A stretch of DNA of 64,000 nucleotides from Lactuca virosa (GCA_928212115.1 CAKMRJ010002223.1:300818446-300882445), one strand, 5' to 3'; shown: positions 23,126 to 35,620, counted from the first letter of the stretch. Notes: generated from the letters alone by a model not told the origin. Numbers and translations: made by a program.

Positions 23126-24447
23126 CTTATGTGGGTAATATGCGCGTAAGGATGAGGAGTTCCACGAGTGAAGTCCCGAAACACAAACGAGTCCTAAATG
23201 ACATATATGGCATGTATTTGCATGAATATAGTGTTTATAAGCAACAATATGCAAGGAAACACCCTTAGGGACTAGGAAACACTTGGACCAAGTGTTAGAA
23301 TCACATGTGATTCATCAAAGGGATGTTTATGGCCACCAAATGGTGTTTACGGCCATGGGTTTACGGCCATGGAGTTTACGGCCGTAAACTCATGGTAAAA
23401 TGTGCACAAGAGGGTGTTTGAATGCTAGGGAAACTTGTGGGACTATTGCTTTACAAGAGGATGAGCAAAACTAACTTTTTGGAAGGTGTTGAGGTGATTA
23501 CGGCCACACTAAAAGTGTATGGTCGTAAACTCTCCAAATGGTGCCTTTTTGGGTCTTAAAGGAAAGAGTTTCAAAGGTCCAAGTGTTCTAATGGATAGCA
23601 AGTGTCTAGAAGGGTTTAGGGCTCATTAAATGACCAAAACAAGGGTTTACGGCCAAGGGAGATTCCATGGCCGTAAACTCTTGGTATTTATGCTAGATGG
23701 TTGTTTCAAGACTATGATCTAGTGTTTAACATGCCTAACTAGATGATAGATGGAATACTCACACTTTTGAGGGCCTTTGAGGAGTTCTCGGCCACCAAGA
23801 ACAAGTCTGTGTTCTTGGTGTTCTTGGTGAAAGTTGATGATCTTGAAGATCTAACCAAAAGAGATGATTTCCATGGATGAAATCAAATGGGTGTACTAGA
23901 TTAAGAAGAATAACAACTCAAAGATGGAAGAACACTTACGTTTTTGAAGATCTAGGATGAAAGGCTTGATGATACTTGAGAGAGAATGGAAGTTTCTTGA
24001 GTTGAAAGTGTAAGAATGAAAGAAAAGTGAAGGGAATGAGTCTTATGGGGGGAGTTTACGGCCAGCCTTGAGTTTACGGCCGTAAACTCATGTGCTATGG
24101 CCGTGAACTCCTTTTGATGGTGATTAAGGCTTGAATGTTGTACAGTGTCTCTAGCAGGTATTTCCTAACACTCATTCCTTGAATGTACTAGGCTTAGAAC
24201 ACTCAAACAGACTCTAAACAGTGCTAAAAGATAGCAGGAGCGAGTCTGACTTAAGGTTGATTGTACTGACTTTACAAGGCAAAAATTTTCGGGTTGTCAC
24301 ATCATCCCCCGTTAGATGGAATTTCGTCCCGAAATTAGCTTTCTTAGCAGTACTACTGGGGTTGCGCTCCTCTGACTTGCAGAATACCCACTCGTAGACC
24401 TGGCAACTTTGCCCTATTGTTCATGATAGGATTCATACTTGGTCCAT

Positions 24448-24626
24448 CTATCATTACCTCGTGTATACAAGTCGTATATAATTAAGATTAGTAAGACGGT
24501 CGGATGTGCGACTCTGCCCCAGGTCCACAACCAAACAAGGAACAGGAGATAGGGCGGAAGCACACATACTAGATCTGCGTAATCATAATCATATACCACC
24601 CTCGCGTATACACTGAATAGTGATAG
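24448..24626 (-). repeat. Hairpin cassette in F interior, first
   Basis: The arms start CTATCA and GTGTATAC and are mirrored at about 24604-24626. The loop keeps CCACAACCAAACAAGGAACA on the plus strand. Confidence 0.7.
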
Positions 24627-25131
24627 GTGGGCTGTATTCGTCCTTAGCCTCTGTGCTTGAACTTGGTCTGCTGGACGAGTGGTATTTCGGGAAGGTCTGC
24701 GGAACATACGGCGGCAAGGCTTCGGAGGGCAAAGTACTCTTCGCACGAGTACTTCGGGGTTTAGAATACGAAAGACAAAACTGAGGTTTAGGTCGGACTG
24801 TCGTTACGAATGACGAAGGTTTCGTGAATTTGACGGTCGAGGCGATAGAAACATATGAACTTAGTATGGTGAGGACCACGCCAACTCATGACGAATGATA
24901 GCAACGGACTCTTTACTGAACAAAGTTTGGCCGATTTGAAAGAAACGTCTGTTATACGATGATGTACTCCCTAGTGTGCTCGAAATGTACTCTTTGTAAA
25001 CGTTCTAGTGCTTTCTGTTTTCTCCTTGATGTTAACACTTCTACGTATCGTACCGCGATGAGCGAGTACATACTATGAAAGTGCTTTGATAACTAGTGTC
25101 GATACTTTATACTACGATCCTCCTCGGTACC

Positions 25132-25315
25132 ACTATGATCGCCTGTCATATACAAGTTATGAATAATTAAGATGAATATGACGGTCGACTGAGTAACTCT
25201 GCCTCAAATCCACAACCAAACAAGGAACAGGAATTAAGGCGGAATCACTCACTCTAGGTCTGCAAAATCTTAGCTATGCACAACCCTGATGTACATACTC
25301 AGCCATCATAGCTTC
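25132..25315 (-). repeat. Hairpin cassette in F interior, second
   Basis: The arms begin CTATGAT on the left and mirror at about 25300-25315. The loop again carries CCACAACCAAACAAGGAACA. The arm sequence is clearly different from the first interior cassette. Confidence 0.7.
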
Positions 25316-25444
25316 TCTGAACGGATCTTTTAGTTCTCTTGAATACTGTGACTTATTTTAATAAGTGAGTTATTATAATTACTTTTAAGTGTTTTCCCCA
25401 AGTTTTAATCTTATATAAATATAAATTAATTTTTAAAGTAATTA

Positions 25445-26645
25445 CTATTTCGAAAACGTACCGCTGCTCGCTGGCGACTCCGGGGTTGATTCTCCTGCGG
25501 TGATCATCAGAATTCGTCCATCCGCTCCTGAGTTCTTTGTTATCGGGCAGTCCCTCTGGTAGTGTCCAGTCTCACCACAGCCATAGCAGGCTTGGTTTTC
25601 TTCAACTCCGGGGACTTGGGAGATCGGTTGAGCCGGTGCCCTGCAGAAACGGACTGTGTGTCCCTTTCTGTGGCAGTTCAGACACTGCATTTCCCGGCAT
25701 ACTCCGGTGTGGTGATAGTTGCACTTTCCACACTTCGGAAGGGTTCCAGCATATCGACTGGCAGGTGCTGGAGTAGCAGGTGTTGTGGCGGCGTACATAG
25801 TACTCGTTTGTTGCTCCTGGGGGGTTTCCTGTGTTGTTCGCTTCTTCTTCCTCTTATTCCCCGACTTCCGTTTATAGTCCTCTCCCCACGATGGATCGGG
25901 AACAGGGACTTCTACACCATGGCGGACTCCATGGTCAATGAGTCGCTGTGCCAGGCGTTTGGCACTATCGAATGTGGTTGGGTTAGAAGACAACACATCT
26001 CCTTGGATCGGGGCAGTTAGACCCCAGATGTATCTTTCTATCTTCTTGCTCTCCGGGGTAACCATCCCGGGGCATAGTGCTGCTAGGTCGCTAAACCTGT
26101 CAGTGTAGGCCACTATGTCTGAGCCGACCATAGTGAGCTCCCATAGTTCTTGTTCCAGCTTTTGAACTTCGCCCAACGGGCAGTATTCTTCCAGCATTAA
26201 CTCTTTTAGGTTCTCCCAACCTATTGAGTTAGCCACTGATAGGGTCAGTGACTTAACATGGCTGTTCCACCATGTTAGGGCTCTGTCAGAGAAGGTGCAG
26301 GCAGCAAACTTCACTTTGCTCCCTTCTGGGCACGAACAGATTTCGAAGACCGAATCTTTTTCTCGAACCATCGCATCAGAGCGATGACTCCACCATTTCC
26401 ATTAAAGGAATTGGGTTTGCAGTTCATGAAGTCCTTATACGAACACTCCTTGGGTGTCCGTGAGTAACTCCGGGGTTGGTTAAGTGGGTACCGCTACCAG
26501 ATCCGAAGGTACCACTTTCGCCGAAGTGAGCTAGAGCAGTTGCCACTGCGGAGGATATCGCTGCTTGGAGAGCAGCAGGATCGAATTGTGGCGTTGGAGT
26601 TGGAGTTATCGGAGTAGTGCGTCTGTTTGATCTGCGAGGAGGCAT
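25445..26645 (-). pseudogene. gag: gag of F with three zinc knuckles, frameshifted
   Basis: On the minus strand, an ATG at 26645 opens a basic, Pro/Thr-rich head of 73 codons. The capsid region resumes after frameshifts at about 26430 and 26370 and runs open to 25445. It has a Ty3-type gag domain with a WW pair, a Lys/Arg-rich linker, and three knuckles: CGKCNYHHTGVC, CLNCHRKGHTVRFC and CYGCGETGHYQRDC. Apart from two frameshifts within about 60 bases it is well kept. No protease follows. It would encode capsid/nucleocapsid for a particle completed by enzymes of a relative. Confidence 0.85.
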
Positions 26646-27832
26646 CTTTGCTAAAAGAATACAAAGATGAGATGGAATAAGTCTATAGCAGTGGATATAA
26701 GCCGAAAGCTGAAAGACAAGGTTATCCTTGTTCTGAGTGTATCGGGTCCTGGAAACAATTCATAAAAGAGTCTATACCTAATAAACTTTATGAATCAGAA
26801 GTGGCTATCCTCGAATGAATATCTGTGACATGAATAACTGTTACCAGTTGCATGAAGAAAATAATCCTAACACATAATGTGAGCAGTGTTTCCACTAACT
26901 CATTAAGTTAACAAGATTATTATTTATTAGTGTGACGCATAAGACGTTTTGGTTACTTGGCTGATCCTTCTTTGAAAACTTCTCATGAACCTGCTCTTGT
27001 TCCTCCTTGACTCTTCTGTTGACTGCTATGAGGAAGTGGTTACATCTATCTGGGTTTGTCGTGCGAGAATGGAAGTGTCTAAAGAATCTATAAGATTTAA
27101 GTGAAACATTATGGGGTGATCCTTACAGAGTCCTCCTATAATTTCACAAGGTATACAAGTTGTATATAATTCAAGATTAAGTAGACCTTCGAATAAGTGG
27201 TCCTACTCCAAAACCACAACCAAACAAAGAACAGGTAGTGAAGCGTAGATCACAAATTCCATGTCTATAAAATCTCAATTACATATAACCTTGGGAGTAT
27301 ACATTGCAAGATTATAGACCTATCTGTAAGGGTCTTTTAATTTATCACATAGGTAATTTATATAGTGCCTAAAATACTCCTATAGTATTTTAATGTAATG
27401 AACTTGGTATGTTTTAAACTTGTTATCATGTTATAGTATCATAAAATACTCCCATAGTATCTTATCTTTATGTTCTGATCTAGAATTCCCTTGAATAGAG
27501 TTAGGTAAGTTTTAAGACTGTTGCAACACCACATCACTCCCAAACACATGTCGGTCACATCTCGAATGAATATAGTTGATCAGGCTATATTGATCCTAGC
27601 TATGATTACATAATTGTCCAGGTTTGACTGTAGTGTTCAACCTTTAAATACTTATGTTCTGTTCTTGTTGTGATACTTGTTCTAGTATGTATATATGTAT
27701 AAGAATGTATGTATACTTTTATAAGGTATCATTATATATTTAAAATATATTCTTATCCAGAGCACTTCGGCCCATTGTATTTATAGTTGTATATCTTTTA
27801 TCGGTTTATATACTTAGTTCACTATAAACAAT
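26646..27832 (-). other. Leader of F between PBS and gag
   Basis: About 1.2 kb is AT-rich without a coding signal. A third interior hairpin cassette lies at 27135-27320. Part of it (about 27500-27830) matches the leader of I at 59345-59563 in reverse complement. Confidence 0.7.
27135..27320 (-). repeat. Hairpin cassette in F leader
   Basis: The arms are TATAATTTCACAAGGTATAC on the left and its approximate mirror at about 27288-27318. The loop keeps CCACAACCAAACAAAGAACA. Confidence 0.65.
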
Positions 27833-27844
27833 GCTCTGATACCA
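27833..27844 (-). other. Primer-binding site of F
   Basis: GCTCTGATACCA on the plus strand is TGGTATCAGAGC on the minus strand, three bases inside the 5' LTR border. Confidence 0.95.
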
Positions 27845-28083
27845 ATCTGTCACACCCCAAAACCGGAACGGCGGAAACGTTCTGGGGTGGAGGACGTCAT
27901 GTTTAGTATCACAAGTCATGCATCATAGTAAGCAAAGTACTAAACAACCACTTCATTTAGAAAGAAAGTGTTTACAAAGTATGTAATTCACATAATATAG
28001 AATACATAGCAAACAACAAAAAGACATGAAGTTATACTGCTCCATCTTCTGAATCCCAGAGCGCGTACCTGTCTACTAGTCTC

Positions 28084-30026
28084 CTGAGAATACAAGTTAT
28101 TTTGAAAGAGTAGATCAGCATTTAAGCTGGTGAGTTCATAAGATTTTAGTGATGTAATGTAAGTTGTAGTAAGTTGTAAGTTCTGTTTAGAAAAGTTCGC
28201 CTGTTCCTCCAGAAAATCCTATATTTCCTGCTTTGATGAAAGATAAGTAAAAATGACTCTACAATCCTTTCTATGAGTACTAAATGGATACAAGTTATAT
28301 AAAACCCAGAGTAAACAAACAATCGGTTGTGTGTATCTGCCTTAAGCCCACAACCAAAAAAAGGAACAGGAAATGAGGCGGAAGGCACATATCCCATTGT
28401 TTGTTAGATCATCGTTGTATATAACCCTGGTGTATTCACTTGGTACTCACAGAGTTAACTATAATAGATCCTTTATATTTGATGAAAAGATTCTTTAAGA
28501 AAACCCTTATTTATTTTAATAAAAATGGTAACCACAGTGGTTCCTTCTATAATCACTTAGTTTATAATAGCTATATATAATCTAATATCGAATAGATAGT
28601 TAATTGTGTGAATCTGCCCTAAGCCCACAACCAAACAAGGAACAGGAAATGAGGCGGAAGGAACACATCCAACTACCTATCGGATATTAATTATATATAA
28701 CCTTGATGTATAAACTAAGGTATTATAGAATTAACCACCTAAGGTCCTTTAAGTTATACTGGTTTAATAAAATGGATTAAACCCTTTACTGGTAAGTTTC
28801 TAGTTTTGTATACCAAAAGTTCTTATTTGAAAAGTATGTTTTGTACTAGAAAACGGTGCATTGAATTAGTGTCCTATGACCTGACCCATACATGGTACTC
28901 CTTATGATTACTTGGTGTATACGGAATATATACATAGCTATGATCGGATAGACAGTAGGTTGGGTGAATCTGATCTAACACCACAACCAAACAAGGAAGG
29001 AAGAAATGAAGCGGAAAGCACACATCCTACTACCTGTCGGATCCGATTAATATATATATCCCTGAATGCATGCACTAAGAAATCATAAAGTTAGCATTAT
29101 AGGTCCCTTTCTACTGAATGTACTAGACCCGACTGTTCTGTTTGTCATTTGTAAAATGTAAGTTTTCCCTAGTTTATAACTATCTTAACTCGAAAATAGT
29201 TTGCATTAACTTTCAAGTGGAACTGTCACAAAATGAAAGTAATGGGAAAATATAAGTACACAGTTGTCTTTTGAATTGACAACCTGCAGTACTGATTACC
29301 TTAAAACATATTTGTTTTATTAAGGTCATAATGTGATGGATAGTACCCATACTATACGCTCTCCCTGTAAGAGATTCTGGGGACCAAACGCGACTTCCGA
29401 AAACAAATTGCTAGGCCGTGTAAATTCACATTAAAGTTTTATGATCATGTATACCCAATTTTTCTATCACCTTTTGTTTAGAACAATGAGTTAGTGATTC
29501 ATTGGTATAATTAGATCCTGTAGTGTTCTTATGCTATAGCATCTTAGTATGTTTGTTCTGTTATAGTATCTTAGTATGTTCTCTTTTTATAGTATATAGT
29601 ATGTTTCTCTGATGTGTTGTATCTACCTCCCTGTTTCTCTCTATAGTATGATTTCTATGTTATCGTGTATTTTTCTACCTCCCTGTTTCTCTTTATAGTA
29701 TGCTTTAGTATCTAGTATGAATTGAATCCCTAAACTATACCCCTTATAGTTTACTTGTATTTAACTTGAACTGTTACTGAAAAGACTCATTTTTCTACTA
29801 AGTTATGCTTGTACTTTAAAAACGGAGTTTTGTTAAACTATAAAGTAACATAACTTGAAAAGAGTTTTTGAAATGTTTTGATCACGTATAAAAGACATAA
29901 GCAATCTTTCGAAAGATGTTTATAACAAATAATTACACAATTATCATTGTGTTCAACTTGTATTCCCCCCCCCCCCTAAAAGCATTTAAAACAGTTACAA
30001 GATTCATTATAGGGGTATGAACTCAC
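28084..30026 (-). other. Candidate leader intron in F 5' LTR
   Basis: The minus-strand donor GTGAGT is at plus 30026-30021 and TTCTCAG ends at plus 28084; it contains three hairpin cassettes. This LTR would drive F transcription, so splicing here is the version to test. Confidence 0.45.
28275..29088 (-). repeat. Three hairpin cassettes in F 5' LTR
   Basis: The cassettes are at about 28275-28448, 28548-28728 and 28913-29088, direct counterparts of those in the other LTR. In the third the loop is better preserved here than in the partner LTR. Confidence 0.75.
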
Positions 30027-31418
30027 CTTATGTGGGTAATTCAAACGAATATGCGCGTAAGGATGAGGAGTTCCACGAGTGAAGTCGCGAAACACAAACG
30101 AGTCCTAAATGACATATATGGCATGTATTTGCATGACTATAGTGTTTATAAGCAACAATATGCAAGGAAACACCCTTAGGGACTAGGAAACATTTGGACC
30201 AAGTGTTAGAATCACATGTGATTCATCAAAGGGGTGTTTATGGCCACCAAATGGTGTTTACGGCCATGGAGTTTACGGCCGTAAACTCATGGTAAAATGT
30301 GCACAAGAGGGTATTTGAATGCAAGGGAAACTTATGGGACTATTGCTCTACAAGAGGATGAGCAAAACTAACTTTTTGGAAGGTGTTGAGGTGTTTACGG
30401 CCACACTAAAAGTGTATGGCCGTAAACTCTCCAAATGGTTCCTTTTTGGGTCTTAAAGGAAAGGGATTTCAAAGGTCCAAGTGTTCTAATGGATAGCAAG
30501 TGTCTAGAAGGGTTTAGGGCTCATTAAATGACCAAAACAAGGGTTTACGGCCAAGGGAGATTCCATGGCCGTAAACTCTTGGTATTTATGCCTAGATGGT
30601 TGTTTCAAGACTATGATCTAGTGTTTAACATGCCTAACTAGATGATAGATGGAATACTCACACTTTTGAGGACCTTTGAGGAGTTTTTGGCCACCTAGAA
30701 CAAGTGTGTGTTCTTGGTGAAAGTTGATGATCTTGAAGATCTAACCAAAAGAGATGATTTCCATGGATGAAATCAAAGGGGTGTACTAGATTAAGAAGAA
30801 TAACAACTCAAAGATGGAAAAACACTTACGTTTTTGAAGATCTAGGATGAAAGGCTTGATGATACTTGAGAGAGAATGGAAGTTTCTTGAGTTGAAAGTG
30901 TAAGAATGAAAGAAAAGTGAAGGGAATGAGTCTTATGGGGCGAGTTTACGGCCAGCCTTGAGTTTATGGCCGTAAAGTCATGTGCTATGGCCCTGAACTC
31001 CTTTTGATGGTGATTAAGGCTTGCATGTTGTACAGTGTCTCTAGCAGGTATTTCCTAACACTCATTCCTTGAATGTACTAGGCTTAGAACACTCAAACAG
31101 ACTCTAAACAGTGCTAAAAGATAGCAGGAGCGAGTCTGACTTAAGGTTGATTGTACTGACTTTACAAGGCAAAAAATTTCGGGTTGTCACAAATGATTGT
31201 ATCAATAAAACCCTAAGGATGTCATAAATCGATACAGTACATATGATACAACATAAAGGCCTAATGGTCCTGAACATTATTGCATGTGTTTTCTTCATTC
31301 ACTCAGTGTCCTATTTAAGTCTTCAACATTCTAAACACCGTTACCTGTGATGCATATAAAATAAGTGGGTCATGATGGGAAACCTGGTGAGATACATAGA
31401 TTTTTCAATCCCCCAATG

Positions 31419-31419
<1 letters not shown>

Positions 31420-31493
<74 letters not shown>
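31420..31493. repeat. (AT)n microsatellite, second copy
   Basis: This lies in copy 2 of the E tandem duplication, at the same relative position as the first run. Confidence 0.95.
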
Positions 31494-31496
<3 letters not shown>

Positions 31497-32961
31497 AAAT
31501 CAACTATTACTAAACAATATATAAATATATCTATAATTTGAATATCTATAAAACCTTACATCCATATGTACCCATCCCGATCGATCCTCACAGATTCTAG
31601 TCCATGATTATCATGGATAATTATCACGCCTAGTAATCATATAGAGTAAGGGTTTGACTACACAGCCAGGGGCTTCCTTTGACTGGTGTAAGTCATAAAC
31701 GCATTCGAGCCATCAGAGTATTTGATGAATATGGTATCACATTTCATCTACGTTTGTGGGTTATGAAACCACATTAGCAACGTAATTGTAACATCCCGAC
31801 TCCCAGGTATAACATTTATGTATTGTTTTTTTAGGGTTGACTGAGTGACTCGCCGAGTTGGATGCCCAACTCGTCGAGTAGAGACGGGATTTGACCACGT
31901 GGGTTTAATGACCAACTCGACGAGTCAGAGAGCCGACTCGCCGAGTTGGCGCTGTGTGAAGAAACCCTAAATCTTCGGGTTTGTGCCCTATTTTAAGGGC
32001 CATAAGCCCTCATTTCTGCCTCACTAGCTACCTTACTCCCCCAGAGTGAAACCCTAATCGCTTAGAGTGAGCTAAGAGAGAAAAGAGAATTAGTCTTGGG
32101 CATTTTTGTGATCTTTTGGAGGAGAAGTAGAGAGAATCAAAGCTTGGATCAAGAGGAGGCTTTTGGATCCAGAGATTCTTCAGATATTTGCTTCAGTTGG
32201 AGGTAAAAAGATGCTAACTTGATCATTTCCTTATGAGATCTAGGTTTAGGGAGTTTTTAGGGTTTTTTCCCATCCATCTTGTGTCATTGAGTCATTTGAG
32301 CATGGCTTGAGGTTGGAACCTCAGATCTGGACTGTAGGAGGCCTTGTGAGTCCAAAGACCCGAGCTTTATTGAGCTGGAGGCAAGATCTTGTGCATCTAA
32401 CCCTTGTTGGAGCTTGTATTGGCATTATGAGCCTAATATGCCATGCATGAACGTAAAGCTTGCAACTTTACGTGATATTCGGGCCTTAGGAAGATAGATC
32501 CGGAGTATGGGGCATCAGTTCTGCCTTAAAACGTCTGAATGAGAATTCGACTTAAGGGACTCGACGAGTCGATGAGCTGACTCGACGAGTCGGTTGGAGT
32601 TTGTCCCGATGAGTCTGAGCACGCTGTAACTCGGCGAGTTGACGGTTCAACTCGGAGAGTTGAGTTAGACTTTCATGAGGGGTCTAAGGAACCAAAGGGA
32701 CTCGACGAGTTGCATAGATGCACTGTACGAGTTGGGTCAACATGGACTGTTGACTCGAGTGTTGACTTTTGTTGACTTTAGGGTTTGGTCAACTTGAGGG
32801 ATGGAGGTCATGGAGGGGTAAAATGGTCTTTTACCCATCCCAAGAGTTAAAGAGGGACTATCATGAGTTGTGATCTTTAAGTGTTAATTAGAGATGCTTG
32901 TTACATGTAGGCGGGGATTAGACTGTTCAAGGGGTATTCAGTTTCCTTGCTTGCTTACGAG

Positions 32962-33336
32962 GTGAGTCTTCTCACTATACTTACCATGAGTGGTATCTTT
33001 GTGCGACCGGAGGGTCCTATGTGCTTACTTGAGTTATATGATATCATGTATTTTGTGTGTGTGATATATATGTTATATTCTGTGTTTACTGAGAGGGTCC
33101 AAACAGAGTTGTGGGACTGGAGGGTCTTCACTGAGATACTGGACTGGAGGGTCCAAACCGAGCTGTGAGACCGGAAGGTCCTCACTGAGACACATGACCG
33201 GAGGGTCCACACCGAGACGCATGACCGGAGGGTCCATGCCGAGTTATAGCCATGAGACGCTTATTATTTGTGTATGTGGTATTTTGGGGAACTCACTAAG
33301 CTTCGTGCTTACCGTGTTATGTGATATGTGTTTCAG
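32962..33336 (+). other. Candidate leader intron in SL
   Basis: The donor is GAG|GTGAGT at 32962 and TTTCAG ends at 33336. CTCAC has its A at 33295, 41 bases before the acceptor. Confidence 0.5.
33090..33242 (+). repeat. ~30-base tandem array in SL
   Basis: Five to six degenerate units contain GACCGGAGGGTCC and variants, inside the candidate intron. Confidence 0.75.
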
Positions 33337-34750
33337 GTGCTTCTCAGGAGCGTGGGAAGGCGTCGACTTGAGTGTACACACGATATGGAGTTATGTTTTT
33401 AGAGGATCCTGGATTTTACTCAACAATTATGAATATATGTTTTCAATAACTCGACAATTGGGGATTTTGTGAAATGATTTGATGAGGTTTATATGATTTT
33501 AAAATGAAAATTTTGTTTGAAAATTTACGGTGTTACAGTAATTCACAAGACCGTATAGAATGATCAATTGTTGTCATCTTATTTTGGGAGATGACCATAC
33601 ATACCGTTACAGTTGCCTGATCTGGACCCACCATTTATGGTCATCCAAAAGGAGTGCTATATTGTACTCCGGTATGTAATCCGTACATCGACACCTAATA
33701 GTATCATGGAACAGAACTCTACTCTTTGTTCCTAACTTGCAGACATTCTCCGAATGAGACTACCTAATATCAAACTCAATTGAACTAAGCATCTATAATA
33801 AGTCTTTCTCATTATTGGGCAAAACTAAAAGGCTTCCAATACCAACTATTTTTAGGCAACACTATCCTAATTTAATGTATATATTTATTACAAAGTATTT
33901 AGGTATTAATATACTTTTATCTTTCTCAGTAATAATGCTTCTATTATTATTATCATGTAATAGTATCATATGTGCATCTTAACACATGTAGAACCATATC
34001 TGGTTTGCACATAGTACATCATCAGTATATATCTAACACATATTTCAGGAAATATGTCTACATTTCACATATAACTTTCAACAAATGTCTAATACTTTAA
34101 CTAATACTTTTATTATAATCATGTTCATTAAAAGAGACTATGCACTCACTTGAATTAGGTGGATGACTGGTGATTTGGGCAATGCTTCGCCTATCACTTC
34201 AACTTTTCTTTCGAAAGACTTAGCTATGAATATCACTAAGTCTTAGTCTTTGTGACTATAATAATGATAGTCTAGACCCCTCAATAATCCCAATGAATAG
34301 TGATCTATAGTTGATAAGGAACAACAAGGTAAGATCATATCGGAGGTAGGGTCTGTTTGGTATACAGAGTATACTGTTTGGAAATCCCACTTTAAATACC
34401 TCACTATATCTAGCCTAAACATCATTCCCAAAAGTAGATAAATCAGTATTATGACTTGGAATCACTTATAAATATTATTTATAGATTCATAATAACGATT
34501 ATGAATATAAATATAATCATAGTATATGCAGCTTAACTTATAGGAATTTCAGCGAAAACTGGAAAGTTCGCAAGCAAAATCCCGACCTGAAAGCTCCTCT
34601 TTTTCGGGCTCCTAGATATCTCAGAGCACCGCTAAAATTCTCAAAGTCCGAAAAAAGTCATACTTAGGAAGGAAAAACGTCTGAGAGAGAAGGGATTGAA
34701 AGTTGTGAGAAAATGACTAAACTCGACTGCTATTTATAGAGATAAAAGAA

Positions 34751-34979
34751 GACGTGTCACGCCAATACAGAGGCGTGCCGTACGCTGGTCGACGTTCGTC
34801 CGGTCAGAAGATGCCACGTGTTCGATTCTTCATGGGCCACCTCACTCATTATAGAACCTTGCCACGTGTCCACTTTACGTGGTGCTACGTGTCGCCCGCT
34901 CATCGTGCCATGTCACCTGGTCGGTGGAGGATCCCGACCCTCTTGCTGCCACGTGGCGCACTCCGGTGTCGCCACGTCA
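34751..34979 (-). promoter_or_regulatory. ABRE/G-box cluster upstream of the TATA box of LTR E
   Basis: On the plus strand there are CACGTG at 34815, 34863 and 34950, plus GACGTGTC (34751), TACGTGTC (34886) and CCACGTCAC (34972). They lie on the far side of TATAAATAG (minus strand, about 34735), that is, upstream in the sense of E. ACGTG-core sites bind plant bZIP and bHLH factors; the CACGTGTC and CACGTGGC forms match abscisic-acid response elements. Confidence 0.6.
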
Positions 34980-35014
34980 CCCTCAGCGGATATTTTCGTG
35001 AACGTTCGAACGAC

Positions 35015-35560
35015 CATAACTTTTGCATACGAGCTCCGTTTTCAACGTTCTATATATCCCTGGAATCCTCTCAACAAGCTCTACATATTTACTTGAGGTC
35101 TCAATAGCTAATTCTCAATCTAACTAAATGTTATATTTAGACCATCTTAGACTGTTAAAGTCTGTGCAAAATTCATAACTCCTTCATACGAACTCCGTTC
35201 TCAACTATATTTATATCGACTAGTTCATATTCACGAGATCTTTAATTCTCGTTTAGATTATTTCGGCTAACAATCAACCGATTTGAATTTCGATTTCAGT
35301 GTCACGCACTGCCTTACTGAACTTCAAAAAATCATAACTTCCTCATATGAAGTCAGATTTAGGCGTTCTCTATATGAACGCTCTCGCTTTTATGACTACT
35401 ATGAATTTCGTTTAGATTACTTAGGCTAATAAAGAATTTATCTCCAATTCATTTTTTATGACATACATAGTTGTGTCGATTTGATCGCGAAACTTCGAAG
35501 AAGCATAACTTCTTCATATGAAGTCAAATTTAAGCGCCCCTTATATCCACGAGATGGTTA
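35015..35560 (-). repeat. Four ~160-base repeats in LTR E
   Basis: CATAACTYCTTCATAYGAA-type anchors occur at about 35015, 35174, 35333 and 35504. LTR D has the same anchors in reverse complement at about 46687, 46847, 47007 and 47168, so D and E share this module. Confidence 0.7.
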
Positions 35561-35620
35561 TTATGACTACTACATCTTTAGCTAAGATTATCTATTATAT
35601 CTTAAATGTCTAGAGAAACA

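Larger units (their letters stand above)
20957..24301 (-). mobile_element. 3' LTR of F
   Basis: The plus strand begins TGTCACACCCC and ends GGGTTGTCACA. It holds GTTTACGGCCGTAAAC-type palindromes at about 23340-23690 and 24055-24115, a candidate intron and three hairpin cassettes. It is nearly identical to the other LTR. Confidence 0.92.
24302..25444 (-). other. Interior of F between gag and the 3' LTR
   Basis: The PPT (minus ACGGGGGATGA) is at the left edge. The rest lacks pol; it contains two hairpin cassettes and otherwise unassigned sequence. Short ORFs around 24414-24879 overlap a cassette and are not credible genes. Confidence 0.7.
20957..31191 (-). mobile_element. F: complete reverse-strand gypsy-type element lacking pol
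   Basis: Two ~3.34 kb LTRs flank a 3.5 kb interior. On the minus strand the order is 5' LTR (31191-27848), PBS complement at 27833-27844, gag (26645-25445), a PPT at about 24315-24302, and 3' LTR (24301-20957). The target duplication is GATGA (20952-20956) against AATGA (31192-31196), one mismatch. No pol motif is present. The insertion point is 21 bases into the second copy of a tandem duplication in E, so F is younger than that duplication. Element I is a forward-strand relative. Confidence 0.92.
27848..31191 (-). mobile_element. 5' LTR of F
   Basis: This is a 3344-base partner of 20957-24301, with the same palindrome clusters, candidate intron and hairpins. One visible difference is a run of about 12 C at 29965, which is shorter in the other copy. 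Confidence 0.92.
31787..33537 (+). mobile_element. SL: solo LTR related to A, TSD GTAAT
   Basis: It begins TGTAACATCCCG and ends GGTGTTACA, with perfect GTAAT at 31782-31786 and 33538-33542. No PBS or interior is present, so two LTRs recombined to one. CTCGACGAGT-type palindromes cluster at about 31845-31955 and again at about 32560-32735. It sits in E. Confidence 0.95.
20405..35620 (-). mobile_element. E: reverse-strand solo LTR, interrupted by F and SL
   Basis: On the plus strand the left end is TGTGACATCC and the right end GAAACA, so the sense strand starts TGTTTC and ends GGATGTCACA. A duplication GATC(A/C) flanks it with one mismatch. Without F and SL it is about 3.2 kb and contains no PBS, PPT or coding region, so I call it a solo LTR. 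Its sense-strand promoter (TATAAATAG near 34735) has G-box motifs upstream. Four ~160-base repeats at 35015-35560 match a repeat in LTR D. A 438-base tandem duplication lies at its 3' end. Confidence 0.75.

Noticed and set aside
24414..24879. Overlapping minus-strand ORFs of 96-110 codons in the interior of F
   Set aside because: They overlap a hairpin cassette and show no domain; chance open frames.
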